Of a stretch of DNA of 64,000 bases, positions 39,857 through 49,683 are shown piece after piece. The translations under genes and the position numbers were made by a program. Numbering within the stretch: the first letter of the stretch is position 1; each line of letters starts with the position of its first letter. Source of the DNA: Streptomyces sp. SS1-1 (GTDB lineage Bacteria; Actinomycetota; Actinomycetes; Streptomycetales; Streptomycetaceae); NCBI RefSeq assembly GCF_008973465.1, contig NZ_WBXN01000004.1, forward strand, positions 868,001 through 932,000. Direction: 5' to 3'. Below the pieces are notes generated by a model, which made no database searches, was not told where the DNA came from, and saw nothing but the letters and a program-made list of their open reading frames with translations.

Positions 39857-41395
39857 ATGCTGCTGACCCGTCTCGCCCGCGTGTCCCAGGAGGTCGCCGC
39901 CACCTCGGCGCGCTCCCGGAAGATCGCTCTGCTCGCGGAGCTCTTCCGGGACGCCGAGGCGGACGACGTCCCCCTCGTCATCCCCTACCTGGCGGGCCGC
40001 CTCCCCCAGGGACGCCTCGGCGTCGGCTGGAAGGTGCTGAGCCACCCCGTGCCCCCGGCCGCCGAACCGACCCTGACCGTCCGTGAGGTGGACGCCCGAC
40101 TCACCACCCTCGGCAAGGTGTCCGGCGCCGGCTCACAGGCCGAACGCACCCGTCTGGTCGGCGAGTTGATGGGCGCGGCGACCGAGGCCGAGCAGCGCTT
40201 CCTGCTCGGCCTGATCACCGGCGAGGTCCGCCAGGGCGCCCTCGACGCGGTGGCCGTGGAGGGGCTCGCCCAGGCCACCGGCGCACCCCCCGCCGACGTA
40301 CGGCGGGCCGTCATGCTCGCCGGCTCCCTGCAGAGCGTCGCGCAGACCCTGCTCGCGGACGGCCCGGAGTCGCTGGACCGCTTCCGGCTCACCGTCGGCC
40401 GCCCGGTGCTGCCGATGCTGGCGCACACCGCGTCCTCGGTGTCCGAGGCGGTCGGCAAGCTGGGCGACTGCGCGGTGGAGGAGAAACTGGACGGCATCCG
40501 CGTCCAGCTGCACCGCGACGGCGACACCGTCCGCGCCTACACCCGCACCCTGGACGACATCACCGACCGGCTCCCCGAAGTCGTAGCGGCGGCACGGGAG
40601 TTGCGGGGCGAGCGGTTCATCCTCGACGGCGAGGTCATCGCGTTCGACGCCACCGGGCGGCCCCGCTCCTTCCAGGAGACCGCGGGCCGCGTCGGCTCCC
40701 GGGTCGACGTCGGGACGGCCGCCCGTGAGGTTCCCGTCTCCCCCGTCTTCTTCGACGCCCTGTCCGTCGACGGCCGCGACCTGCTCGACCTGCCGTTCAC
40801 CGAGCGGCACGCGGAGCTGGCCCGGCTGGTCCCGGAGCCGATGCGGGTGCGCCGCGCCCTGGTGTCCGGTCCCGACGACCTGCCCCGCGCCGAGGAGTTC
40901 CTCGCGGAGACGCTGGAACGCGGGCACGAGGGCGTCGTCGTCAAGGCGCTCGACGCCCCCTACAGCGCGGGCCGGCGCGGCGCGTCCTGGCTGAAGGTCA
41001 AACCCGTGCACACCCTGGACCTGGTGGTGCTGGCCGCCGAGTGGGGGCACGGCCGCAGGACCGGCAAGCTGTCCAACCTGCACCTGGGGGCGCGGACGGA
41101 GGACGGCGGGTTCGCGATGCTGGGCAAGACGTTCAAGGGCATGACGGACGCGCTGCTGGCCTGGCAGACCGAACGGCTCCAGGAGCTCGCCGTGAGCAGC
41201 CACCCCTGGGGGGTGACCGTCCGCCCCGAACTGGTCGTGGAGATCGCGTACGACGGTCTGCAGCGCTCCTCCCGCTACCCGGCCGGGGTGACGCTCCGCT
41301 TCGCGCGTGTGCTGCGCTACCGCGACGACAAGCGCCCGGAGGAGGCGGACACCGTCGAGTCCCTGCTGGCCGCGCATCCGGGGGTGCGGCCGTGA
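39857..41395 (+). CDS. ATP-dependent DNA ligase
   Basis: A 512-residue ligase. An N-terminal ligase domain (about 1-180) is followed by the adenylation domain with active-site Lys210 in AVEEKLDGIRVQLH (motif I, KxDG), then RFILDGEVIAFD, HEGVVVKALDAPYSAGRRG and SWLKVKPVHTLDLVV, and a C-terminal OB fold ending near VTLRFARVLRYRDDKRPEEA. It is an actinobacterial LigB-type enzyme, accessory to the NAD-dependent ligase. I chose ATG at 39857 (MLLTRLARVSQEV) because the ATG 9 nt earlier sits too close to the ribosome site. It overlaps the NUDIX gene (GTGA). Confidence 0.93.
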   Translation: MLLTRLARVSQEVAATSARSRKIALLAELFRDAEADDVPLVIPYLAGRLPQGRLGVGWKVLSHPVPPAAEPTLTVREVDARLTTLGKVSGAGSQAERTRLVGELMGAATEAEQRFLLGLITGEVRQGALDAVAVEGLAQATGAPPADVRRAVMLAGSLQSVAQTLLADGPESLDRFRLTVGRPVLPMLAHTASSVSEAVGKLGDCAVEEKLDGIRVQLHRDGDTVRAYTRTLDDITDRLPEVVAAARELRGERFILDGEVIAFDATGRPRSFQETAGRVGSRVDVGTAAREVPVSPVFFDALSVDGRDLLDLPFTERHAELARLVPEPMRVRRALVSGPDDLPRAEEFLAETLERGHEGVVVKALDAPYSAGRRGASWLKVKPVHTLDLVVLAAEWGHGRRTGKLSNLHLGARTEDGGFAMLGKTFKGMTDALLAWQTERLQELAVSSHPWGVTVRPELVVEIAYDGLQRSSRYPAGVTLRFARVLRYRDDKRPEEADTVESLLAAHPGVRP

Positions 41396-41865
41396 GCGCG
41401 GCCCGCGAGCGGCGCAGCGCCGGCCTGCTGCTGTTCCGCCGCACCGACGCCGGCCCGGAGGTGCTGCTCGGCCACATGGGTGGCCCGTACTTCGCGCGCC
41501 GGGACGCCGGGGCGTGGACGGTGCCGAAGGGCGAGTACGCGCCGGACGAGCCGGCGTGGGACGCGGCCCGCCGGGAGTTCCAGGAGGAGCTGGGGCTGCC
41601 GCCGCCGGACGGGGAGCCCGTCGCGCTGGGCGAGGTCCGGCAGGCGGGCGGCAAGACCGTCACCGTCTGGGCGGTCGAGGCCGACCTGGACCCGGCGGAC
41701 GTCGTGCCCGGCACGTTCACGATGGAGTGGCCGCCGCGCTCGGGCCGCACCCAGGAGTTCCCGGAGCTGGACCGGGTGGCCTGGCTCCCCCTCGACCGGG
41801 CGCGCGAGCTGATCGTCAAGGCGCAGGCCGCGTTTCTCGACCGGCTGGCGGAGCACTCGTCCTGA
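41392..41865 (+). CDS. NUDIX hydrolase
   Basis: A 157-residue pyrophosphohydrolase with a perfect NUDIX box (Gly at the start of GEYAPDEPAWDAAR through REFQEELGL, G-x5-E-x7-REUxEExGU). GTG at 41392 overlaps the DNA ligase stop. Coupling with an ATP-dependent ligase suggests a house-cleaning role on damaged or adenylylated nucleotides (inference). WTVPKGEY at the start of the box is typical of diadenosine-polyphosphate-type members. Confidence 0.92.
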   Translation: MSAARERRSAGLLLFRRTDAGPEVLLGHMGGPYFARRDAGAWTVPKGEYAPDEPAWDAARREFQEELGLPPPDGEPVALGEVRQAGGKTVTVWAVEADLDPADVVPGTFTMEWPPRSGRTQEFPELDRVAWLPLDRARELIVKAQAAFLDRLAEHSS

Positions 41866-41940
41866 GCAGCAGCACGCGTTGCGGGACCCTCCGCGGCGCG
41901 GGAAGGTCGAAGCAACAGGTCGCTCCCCAGGAGGTCGCTC

Positions 41941-43335
41941 ATGCCCATCGCGACGGTCAATCCGGCGAACGGCGAGACGCTCAAGACGTACGAGGCCATG
42001 GGCGAGGAGGAGGTCGAGCGCCGGCTCCAGCTCGCCGAGGCCACGTTCCGCACGTACCGTACGACGAGCTTCGCCGACCGGGCGCGGCTGCTGAACCGTG
42101 CCGCGGACCTCCTCGACGAGGACCAGGCCGACATCGCCCGGACGATGACCACCGAGATGGGCAAGCCCGTCGCCCAGGCCCGCGCGGAGGCCGCCAAGTG
42201 CGCGAAGGCGATGCGGTGGTACGCCGAGCGCGCCGAGGGGCTGCTGGCCGACGAGGAGCCGGCCGACACGGACGTGAAGGACTCGGGTGCCTCGCGGGTG
42301 CGGGTCCGCTACCGCCCGCTGGGCCCGGTGCTCGCCGTGATGCCGTGGAACTTCCCGCTGTGGCAGGTGATCCGGTTCGCCGCGCCCGCGCTGATGGCGG
42401 GCAACGTGGGCCTGCTCAAGCACGCCTCCAACGTCCCCCAGACGGCCCTGTACCTGGAGGACCTGTTCCATCGGGCGGGGTACCCGGAGGGCTGTTTCCA
42501 GACCCTGCTGATCGGCTCCGCGATGGTCGACGACATCCTGCGCGACGACCGGGTCAAGGCGGCCACCCTGACCGGCAGCGAGCCCGCGGGCCGCGCGGTC
42601 GCCTCCACCGCCGGCGAGATGATCAAGAAGACGGTGCTGGAGCTGGGCGGCAGCGACCCCTACGTCGTGATGCCGTCGGCCGACCTGGACCGGGCCGCGA
42701 AGGTCGCGGTGACCGCGCGGGTGCAGAACAACGGGCAGTCGTGCATCGCCGCGAAGCGGTTCATCGTGCACACCGACGTGTACGACGCCTTCGCCGAGCG
42801 GTTCGTGGCCGGCATGAAGGCGCTGGTGGTCGGCGACCCGATGCAGGAGGGCACGGACGTCGGCCCGCTCGCCAGCGAGCAGGGGCGCACGGACCTGGAG
42901 GAGCTGGTCGACGACGCGACCCGCAGCGGGGCGACCGCGCTGTGCGGCGGGCACGCGCTGCGCCGGCCCGAACTGCCGGGCTGGTACTACCCGCCGACCG
43001 TCCTCTCGGGCATCACCCGCGAGATGCGCATCCACCGGGAGGAGGCGTTCGGGCCGGTCGCGACGCTGTACCGGGCGGCGGACCTGGACGAGGCGGTGCT
43101 GATCGCCAACGACTCGCCCTTCGGCCTGAGTTCGAACGTGTGGACGCGCGACGACGCCGAGGTGGACCGTTTCGTACGGGATCTGGAGGCCGGGAGCGTG
43201 TACGTGAACGGCATGACAGCGTCCCATCCGGCGTTCCCGTTCGGCGGGGTGAAGCGGTCCGGGTTCGGCCGTGAGCTGTCCGGGCACGGAATCCGGGAGT
43301 TCTGCAACATCACTACGGTTTGGCAGGGCGCGTGA
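41941..43335 (+). CDS. gabD: NADP-type succinate-semialdehyde dehydrogenase
   Basis: A 464-residue aldehyde dehydrogenase. The catalytic Cys268 lies in VQNNGQSCIAAKRFIVH and general base Glu234 in KTVLELGGSDPYVVMPSADL. Other signatures are PLGPVLAVMPWNFPLWQVIR, TLTGSEPAGRAVASTAGEMI and AFPFGGVKRSGFGRELSGHG. The Ser-Cys pairing and overall wording fit the GabD/succinate-semialdehyde clade, which feeds GABA carbon into the TCA cycle. ATG at 41941 has AGGAGG upstream. It appears monocistronic with the following DUF6213 gene. Confidence 0.88.
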   Translation: MPIATVNPANGETLKTYEAMGEEEVERRLQLAEATFRTYRTTSFADRARLLNRAADLLDEDQADIARTMTTEMGKPVAQARAEAAKCAKAMRWYAERAEGLLADEEPADTDVKDSGASRVRVRYRPLGPVLAVMPWNFPLWQVIRFAAPALMAGNVGLLKHASNVPQTALYLEDLFHRAGYPEGCFQTLLIGSAMVDDILRDDRVKAATLTGSEPAGRAVASTAGEMIKKTVLELGGSDPYVVMPSADLDRAAKVAVTARVQNNGQSCIAAKRFIVHTDVYDAFAERFVAGMKALVVGDPMQEGTDVGPLASEQGRTDLEELVDDATRSGATALCGGHALRRPELPGWYYPPTVLSGITREMRIHREEAFGPVATLYRAADLDEAVLIANDSPFGLSSNVWTRDDAEVDRFVRDLEAGSVYVNGMTASHPAFPFGGVKRSGFGRELSGHGIREFCNITTVWQGA

Positions 43336-43360
43336 GCGGAGCGCGACTACGATCCCAGCT

Positions 43361-43597
43361 GTGAACCGCGAAGTTACTCTGCCGCTGATCGTCGACGACC
43401 GGGGGACCTTGCAGGTGGCCGCCGCCGACGTGAGCAAGCTGCTGCGCACGGTGGGCGGCCGGTGGCTGCACCTCGTGGAGGCCGGCGCGGACGGGCTCGA
43501 CGAGGACACGGTCGCGGCGCTGACCATCGAGCTGGCCAAGCTCGCGGACCGTATCGACGTGGCCTGCATCGCCCACAGCAGCGGCACGACGCCGTAA
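43361..43597 (+). CDS. Small conserved DUF6213-like protein
   Basis: A 78-residue protein beginning with GTG, reading REVTLPLIVDDRGTLQVAAA, then DVSKLLRTVGGRWLHLVEAG, and ending CIAHSSGTTP. I recognise it as the DUF6213-type protein conserved in Streptomyces; its function is unknown to me. There is no signal peptide or membrane helix. It follows the aldehyde dehydrogenase by 25 bp and ends at a terminator hairpin. Confidence 0.75.
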   Translation: MNREVTLPLIVDDRGTLQVAAADVSKLLRTVGGRWLHLVEAGADGLDEDTVAALTIELAKLADRIDVACIAHSSGTTP

Positions 43598-43620
43598 GGG
43601 CCCGCGCTCAGCACGGGCCC
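43598..43620. terminator. Bidirectional hairpin terminator
   Basis: Stem GGGCCCG/CGGGCCC with a 9-nt loop lies between the convergent DUF6213 and acyl-CoA dehydrogenase genes. Confidence 0.7.
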
Positions 43621-43634
43621 CCCGGTCGACCGAT

Positions 43635-44861
43635 TTATCGGATCGACATGCCCGACAGCGTGCGGGCGATCACCAGTCGCTGGATCTCGCTCGTCCCCTC
43701 GAAGATCGTGTAGATGGCTGAGTCCCGGTGCATGCGCTCCACCGGGTACTCCCGGGTGTAGCCGTTGCCGCCCAGGATCTGGATGGCCTGCGCGGTGACC
43801 TTCTTCGCCGTCTCGCTCGCGAACAGCTTCGACATCGACCCCTCGGCCGCCGTGAACGGCTTGCCGTTGATCGCCATCCAGGAGGCCCGCCACACCAGCA
43901 GCCGCGCCGCGTCGACCTGGGTGCGCATGTCGGCGAGCTGGAAGGCGACGCCCTGGTTGTCGATGATCGGGCGCCCGAACTGCTCGCGCGTCGTCGCGTA
44001 GTCGAGGGCGACCTCGTAGGCGGCGCGGGCAGTGCCGACGGCCATCGCGCCGACCGCCGGACGGGACGCCTCGAAGGTGGCCATCGCGGCGTTCTTCACG
44101 CGCTCGCCGCCCTTCTTGGCCCGCTCACGCGCGCGGGCGAGGCGCTCGTCCAGCTTCTCCTTGCCGCCGAGCAGGCAGGAGCCGGGGACGCGCACGTTGT
44201 CCAGGATGACCTCGGCGGTGTGCGAGGCGCGGATGCCGTGCTTCTTGAACTTCTGCCCCTGGGACAGGCCCGGCGTGTTCGGCGGGACGATGAAGGAGGC
44301 GTGGCCCTTGGAGCCGAGCTCGGGGTCGACGACGGCGACGACGACGTGGACGTTGGCGATGCCGCCGTTGGTCGCCCAGGTCTTGGTGCCGTTGATCACC
44401 CACTCGTCCTTGGCCTCGTCGTAGACCGCGCGGGTGCGCATGGAGGCGACGTCGGAGCCGGCGTCGGGCTCGGAGGAGCAGAACGCCGCGAGCTTGACGT
44501 CGTTGGCGTCGCCGTACATCTGGGGCACCCAGGTGCCGATCTGCTCCTCGGTGCCGTTGGCGAGGACGCCCACGGCCGCGAGGCCGGTGCCGACGATCGA
44601 CAGGGCGATGCCCGCGTCGCCCCAGAACAGCTCCTCCATGGCCATGGGGATGCCGAGCCCGGTCTGGTCGAAGTACTGCTGGGCGTAGAAGTCGAGCGAG
44701 TAGATGCCGACCTTCGCGGCCTCCTGGATGACCGGCCAGGGAGTCTCCTCACGCTCGTCCCATTCGGCGGCCGCGGGGCGGATCACGTCGGCCGCGAAGC
44801 CGTGCAGCCAGTCCCGGACCTCCTTCTGTTCGTCGTTGAGCTCCATGGTGAACTCGGCCAT
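43635..44861 (-). CDS. Acyl-CoA dehydrogenase
   Basis: A 408-residue FAD enzyme. It shows AAFCSSEPDAGSDVASMRTR, EWVINGTKTWATNGGIANVH, KKHGIRASHTAEVILDNVRV, ATTREQFGRPIIDNQGVAFQ, AIQILGGNGYTREYPVERMH and the catalytic Glu388 in IYTIFEGTSEIQRLVI. A Lys/Arg-rich insertion (about residues 235-255) precedes the last domain. ATG at 44861 follows GGAGGGG. It is divergent from a TetR regulator with a shared operator region, so fatty-acid or acyl-CoA control is likely. Confidence 0.92.
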   Translation of the reverse strand: MAEFTMELNDEQKEVRDWLHGFAADVIRPAAAEWDEREETPWPVIQEAAKVGIYSLDFYAQQYFDQTGLGIPMAMEELFWGDAGIALSIVGTGLAAVGVLANGTEEQIGTWVPQMYGDANDVKLAAFCSSEPDAGSDVASMRTRAVYDEAKDEWVINGTKTWATNGGIANVHVVVAVVDPELGSKGHASFIVPPNTPGLSQGQKFKKHGIRASHTAEVILDNVRVPGSCLLGGKEKLDERLARARERAKKGGERVKNAAMATFEASRPAVGAMAVGTARAAYEVALDYATTREQFGRPIIDNQGVAFQLADMRTQVDAARLLVWRASWMAINGKPFTAAEGSMSKLFASETAKKVTAQAIQILGGNGYTREYPVERMHRDSAIYTIFEGTSEIQRLVIARTLSGMSIR

Positions 44862-44902
44862 GACCCCTCCAGCGGCGTACGCGCATGCCCGCTGCATGCT
44901 TT

Positions 44903-44940
44903 GTTACTAGCGGTAACCCTAGTTTGTTACTGGTCGGTAG
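44903..44940. promoter_or_regulatory. Two GTTACT-N5-GGTA sites, candidate TetR operators
   Basis: GTTACTAGCGGTAAC (44903-44917, GTTAC/GTAAC dyad) and GTTACTGGTCGGTAG (44926-44940) are 23 bp apart in an AT-rich stretch between the divergent acyl-CoA dehydrogenase (44861) and TetR (45046) genes. The second site has a degenerate right arm. Confidence 0.6.
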
Positions 44941-45045
44941 GTAAAGTCAACCCGCGATGTGCGCTCGTAGCCCGTTCGATGGTCATGCCTGGTTGAGTGT
45001 TACTTTGCGCAGGCGTCACCGAACCAGTACGGGTGGGGAGAGCTC

Positions 45046-45690
45046 ATGGACACCACACAGCGGACGGATCAGCAGAGGTCCGCCGACCGACGTCGGCGCG
45101 AGCTGCTGGAGGCCGCCGACAGAGTGGTGCTGCGGGACGGCCCGCAGGCCTCGATGAACGCCATCGCGGCCGAGGCCGGCATCACCAAGCCCATCCTGTA
45201 CCGGCACTTCGGCGACAAGGGCGGGCTCTACGCCGCACTCGCCAAACGGCACACGGACGCTCTGCTGGACTCCCTGCGGGCCGCCCTGGACGCGCCCGCC
45301 GACCGGCGCGAGCGCGTCGAGTCCACGCTCGACACGTATCTGGCCGCCATCGAGGCACGCCCTCAGGTGTACCGGTTCCTGATGCACCCGGCGGAGGGCG
45401 GCCACGCCGGCGACCAGGGCTTCGACGTCGGCAAGCACTCCGCCCCGCTGCTGCGGCGGATGGGCGAGGAACTGGCCACCGTCATCGAGGAGCGCCTCGA
45501 CCTCGGCCCCGGCAGCCAGCAGCTGGCCCGGGTCTGGGGCCACGGCATCGTCGGCATGATGCACGCGGCCGGGGACTGGTGGCTCGGCGAGCGGCCGTGC
45601 TCGCGGGCGGAGTTGGTACGCAGCCTCGCGGATCTGCTGTGGGGCCGGCTCGCCGCGGCGGGCGACAAGATGGGCGGGCCCGGCTTCTGA
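45046..45690 (+). CDS. TetR-family transcriptional regulator
   Basis: A 214-residue repressor. The HTH (about residues 16-65) is RRRELLEAADRVVLRDGPQA, then ASMNAIAAEAGITKPILYRH and FGDKGGLYAALAKRH. The ligand-binding domain follows, with WGHGIVGMMHAAGDWWL near the end. ATG at 45046 follows GGGGAGAG. Divergent from the acyl-CoA dehydrogenase, which it probably represses until an acyl-CoA binds. Confidence 0.92.
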   Translation: MDTTQRTDQQRSADRRRRELLEAADRVVLRDGPQASMNAIAAEAGITKPILYRHFGDKGGLYAALAKRHTDALLDSLRAALDAPADRRERVESTLDTYLAAIEARPQVYRFLMHPAEGGHAGDQGFDVGKHSAPLLRRMGEELATVIEERLDLGPGSQQLARVWGHGIVGMMHAAGDWWLGERPCSRAELVRSLADLLWGRLAAAGDKMGGPGF

Positions 45691-45726
45691 CGGGCGACCG
45701 CCCGCGGGTGGTCGGCCGGACCGCGC

Positions 45727-46272
45727 TCAGCCGGACCGGTGCCAGGGCGCCCGTGCCACCTGGCGCATCAGCCGCCGGTGGCGCAGCCCGCCGAGCCGGT
45801 CCGCGTACACCCGGCCCTCCAGATGGTCGAACTCGTGCTGGAGGCAGCGGGCGAAGAAGCCGGTGCCGTGCACGGTGACCGGCTCGCCCGTCACCGTGAA
45901 CCCCTCGACCACCGCGTGGTCGTACCGCTCGGTGCCCGCCTCCAGGCCCGGCAGCGACAGACAGCCCTCCGGGCCCCGGACCACCACGCCGTCCGCCTCG
46001 GTCAGCCGCGGGTTCACCACATGCCCGAGATGGCGGACCTCGTCGTCGTCCGGGCAGTCGTAGACGAACACCCGCAGGGACTCCCCCACCTGGTTGGCCG
46101 CCAGGCCCACGCCGCGCGCCGCGTACATCGTGGCGAACAAGTCCTCCACGAGGTCCGCGAGTTCCGGTCCGAAGGCGGTGACCTCCGCGCAGGGGGTGTG
46201 CAGGACGGGGTCGCCGAGCAGGGTGAGGGGCCGGACTCGCCCTCGCGTGCCCGGAATGGAGCTGTTGCGCAT
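45727..46272 (-). CDS. def: Peptide deformylase
   Basis: A 181-residue metalloenzyme that removes formyl groups from nascent proteins. All three motifs are intact: GVGLAANQVG (residues 54-63), EGCLSLP with Cys104, and QHEFDHLEG with His146, Glu147 and His150. ATG at 46272 (MRNSSIPGTRGR) is chosen; a longer in-frame extension has no ribosome site. It lacks the C-terminal extension of some bacterial paralogues, so it may be one of several Streptomyces deformylases. It is divergent from the murT operon. Confidence 0.93.
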   Translation of the reverse strand: MRNSSIPGTRGRVRPLTLLGDPVLHTPCAEVTAFGPELADLVEDLFATMYAARGVGLAANQVGESLRVFVYDCPDDDEVRHLGHVVNPRLTEADGVVVRGPEGCLSLPGLEAGTERYDHAVVEGFTVTGEPVTVHGTGFFARCLQHEFDHLEGRVYADRLGGLRHRRLMRQVARAPWHRSG

Positions 46273-46385
46273 GGCCGCAAGGGTACGGCGATTCGGGAGT
46301 GCGATTGGATCTCGAATAGGCTGACCACCACCACGTTGCCGTAGGGCTTCAGGCGCGGCGCGTACGCAAGGAGGATCGAGATCTG

Positions 46386-47624
46386 ATGGCAGGCAACTCG
46401 GACCCGCTGACGCCGCGGGCCAAGCTGGCCGTGACCGCGGGCAAGGCGGTCGCGGCTGCATCACGCGCCGCAGGGCGCGGCAGCGGTTCGGTGATCGGCG
46501 GCCGGGTGGCGCTCAAGCTCGACCCCGACCTCCTCGCCAGACTGGCGCAGCACCTGGACGTGGTCCTGGTGTCCGCGACCAACGGCAAGACGACGACGAC
46601 CCGGCTGATCGCCGAGGCGCTGCGGGCCGCGGGGCCGGTCGTCTCCAACGCGCTCGGCGCCAACATGCCGGCCGGCATCACCTCGGCGCTCGCCGGCGGC
46701 TCGGACGCGCGCTACGGCGTGATCGAGGTCGACGAGAAGTACCTCGCCGGGGTCGCGCGGGACACCGCCCCGAAGTGCATCGCGCTGCTCAACCTCTCGC
46801 GCGACCAGCTGGACCGGGCCGCCGAGACCCGGATGCTCGCCGAGAACTGGCGTGAGGGCCTGGCCGGTTCCAAGGCCGTGGTCGTGGCCAACGCCGACGA
46901 CCCGCTGGTCGTGTGGGCCGCGTCCTCCTCCCCGAACGTGATCTGGGTCGCCGCCGGGCAGATGTGGAAGGACGACGCCTGGTCCTGCCCGTCCTGCGGC
47001 GGTGTGATGCAGCGTCCTGGCGACGACTGGTTCTGCGGCGAGTGCGGCTTCCGCCGCCCGACGCCGAGCTGGGCGCTCTCCGGCAACCACGTCCTCGACC
47101 CGCACGGCTCGGCCTGGCCGATCCGGCTGCAGCTGCCCGGGCGCGCCAACAAGGCCAACGCCGCCTCCTCGGCCGCCGTCGCCGCCGTGTTCGGCGTGCC
47201 CCCGCAGGTCGCCCTGGAGCGGATGTACTCCGTGCAGGCCGTCGCCGGCCGGTACGACGTCGTGCAGTTCATGGAGCGGGATCTGCGCCTGCTGCTCGCG
47301 AAGAACCCGGCGGGCTGGCTGGAGACGTTCTCGCTGATCGACCCGCCGCCGACCCCGGTGATCCTCTCGGTGAACGCGCGCGGCGCCGACGGCACCGACA
47401 CCTCCTGGCTGTGGGACGTCGACTACACGCGGCTGACCGGCCACCCGATCTGCGTCGTCGGTGACCGCCGGCTCGACCTCGCGGTGCGCCTGGAGGTCGC
47501 CAACCAGCAGTTCCAGGTGTTCGACACCCTCGACGAGGCCGTCCGGGCCTGCCCTCCGGGGCGGATCGAGGTCATCGCCAACTACACCGCGTTCCAGGAC
47601 CTGCGCCGCCGCGTCGGCAACTGA
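46386..47624 (+). CDS. murT: Lipid II isoglutaminyl synthase subunit MurT
   Basis: A 412-residue Mur-ligase-family protein that with GatD amidates the D-Glu of the lipid II stem peptide. P-loop ATNGKTTTT (64-72), the Mur aspartate region VIEVDEKYLAGV, a zinc ribbon with Cys201, Cys204, Cys217 and Cys220, and the C-terminal MurT domain with VAGRYDVVQFMERDLRLLLA and SWLWDVDYTRLT. The four-Cys ribbon matches MurT of other Gram-positives. The next gene is gatD, 26 bp downstream, the usual order. Confidence 0.94.
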   Translation: MAGNSDPLTPRAKLAVTAGKAVAAASRAAGRGSGSVIGGRVALKLDPDLLARLAQHLDVVLVSATNGKTTTTRLIAEALRAAGPVVSNALGANMPAGITSALAGGSDARYGVIEVDEKYLAGVARDTAPKCIALLNLSRDQLDRAAETRMLAENWREGLAGSKAVVVANADDPLVVWAASSSPNVIWVAAGQMWKDDAWSCPSCGGVMQRPGDDWFCGECGFRRPTPSWALSGNHVLDPHGSAWPIRLQLPGRANKANAASSAAVAAVFGVPPQVALERMYSVQAVAGRYDVVQFMERDLRLLLAKNPAGWLETFSLIDPPPTPVILSVNARGADGTDTSWLWDVDYTRLTGHPICVVGDRRLDLAVRLEVANQQFQVFDTLDEAVRACPPGRIEVIANYTAFQDLRRRVGN

Positions 47625-47650
47625 GCCAAGAGACTTTCAGGGGACTTCAA

Positions 47651-48379
47651 GTGAGCGACAACCAACTGCGGGTCGTCTGGATCTACCCGGACCTGCTCAG
47701 CACCTACGGCGACCAGGGCAACGTCCTCGTGGTGGAGCGCCGGGCGCGCCAGCGCGGCCTGGAGGTGGCCCGCCTGGACGTGCGCAGCGACCAGCCGATC
47801 CCGACCTCGGGTGACATCTACCTGATCGGCGGCGGCGAGGACCGGCCGCAGCGGCTCGCGGCCGAGCGGCTGCGCCGGGACGGCGGGCTGCTGCGGGCCG
47901 TGGAGAACGGCGCCATCGTGTTCTCGGTGTGCGCGGGCTACCAGATCCTCGGCCACGAGTTCATCAACGACCTCGGCCAGCGCGAGCCCGGTCTCGGGCT
48001 GATCGACGTGGTGTCCACGCGTGGCGAGGGCGCGCGGTGCGTCGGCGACGTGCTCGCGGACATCGACCCGCGCCTCGGCCTGCCGCCGCTGACCGGGTTC
48101 GAGAACCACCAGGGCGTCACGCACCTCGGCCCGACCGCCCGCCCGTTGGCCCAGGTCCGCTTCGGCAACGGCAACGGCACGGGCGACGGCACGGAGGGCG
48201 CGTACAACGACACCGTGTTCGGCACGTACATGCACGGCCCCGTGCTCGCGCGCAACCCGCAGATCGCGGACCTGCTGCTGAAGCTGGCGCTCGACGTCAA
48301 CGCGCTGCCGCCGACCGACGACCGCTGGTACGAGGCCCTGCGCGACGAGCGCATCGCGGCCGCGCAGCAGCCCGCCTGA
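47651..48379 (+). CDS. gatD: Lipid II isoglutaminyl synthase glutaminase subunit GatD
   Basis: A 242-residue class I glutamine amidotransferase (CobB/CobQ-like). Nucleophile Cys94 in FSVCAGYQIL and His195 in FGTYMHGPVLARNP match the catalytic pair of GatD; the fold opens with VVWIYPDLLSTYGDQGN. It supplies ammonia to MurT. GTG at 47651. Together with MurT it forms the cytoplasmic complex that converts lipid II Glu to isoglutamine. Confidence 0.94.
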   Translation: MSDNQLRVVWIYPDLLSTYGDQGNVLVVERRARQRGLEVARLDVRSDQPIPTSGDIYLIGGGEDRPQRLAAERLRRDGGLLRAVENGAIVFSVCAGYQILGHEFINDLGQREPGLGLIDVVSTRGEGARCVGDVLADIDPRLGLPPLTGFENHQGVTHLGPTARPLAQVRFGNGNGTGDGTEGAYNDTVFGTYMHGPVLARNPQIADLLLKLALDVNALPPTDDRWYEALRDERIAAAQQPA

Positions 48380-48545
48380 GAGAGGTCGCGGCAGCCCGTC
48401 TGACGGCCTCTCCGCACAGGTGAGCGGGGCCGTCCAGCAGGCGGACGCACGGTTCGGCCCCGCCCCCCGATGCCGCTAGGGTGGCGGGGATTCGAGCCGG
48501 ACAGCGTGGTCCGGTCCCGGCCCACGTGGAGAAGGTTTTCGGGCT

Positions 48546-49571
<1,026 letters not shown>

Positions 49572-49598
49572 GGGACACCGCGCGGATCTGACGAGTCT

Positions 49599-49626
49599 GC
49601 CCCCGGCCGCGAGCGCGGCCGGGGGC
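49599..49626 (+). terminator. Strong hairpin terminator after pfkA
   Basis: Perfect 12-bp stem GCCCCCGGCCGC/GCGGCCGGGGGC with a GAGC tetraloop and a T-containing tail (AGTTCTAGTCTG), 28 bp after the pfkA stop. Confidence 0.9.
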
Positions 49627-49683
49627 AGTTCTAGTCTGTGTGCGGACAGAAATGCACAACCCCCACGAAACAGGAGCCGTCGG

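Noticed and set aside
45691..45704. CGGGCG-AC-CGCCCG as a terminator after the TetR gene
   Set aside because: A two-base loop is too small for a stable hairpin without opening the stem, and there is no U tract.
46291..46322. ATTCG...CGAAT dyad and TAGGCT as promoter of murT
   Set aside because: The dyad arms are short and mismatched and no -35 box at proper spacing could be assigned.
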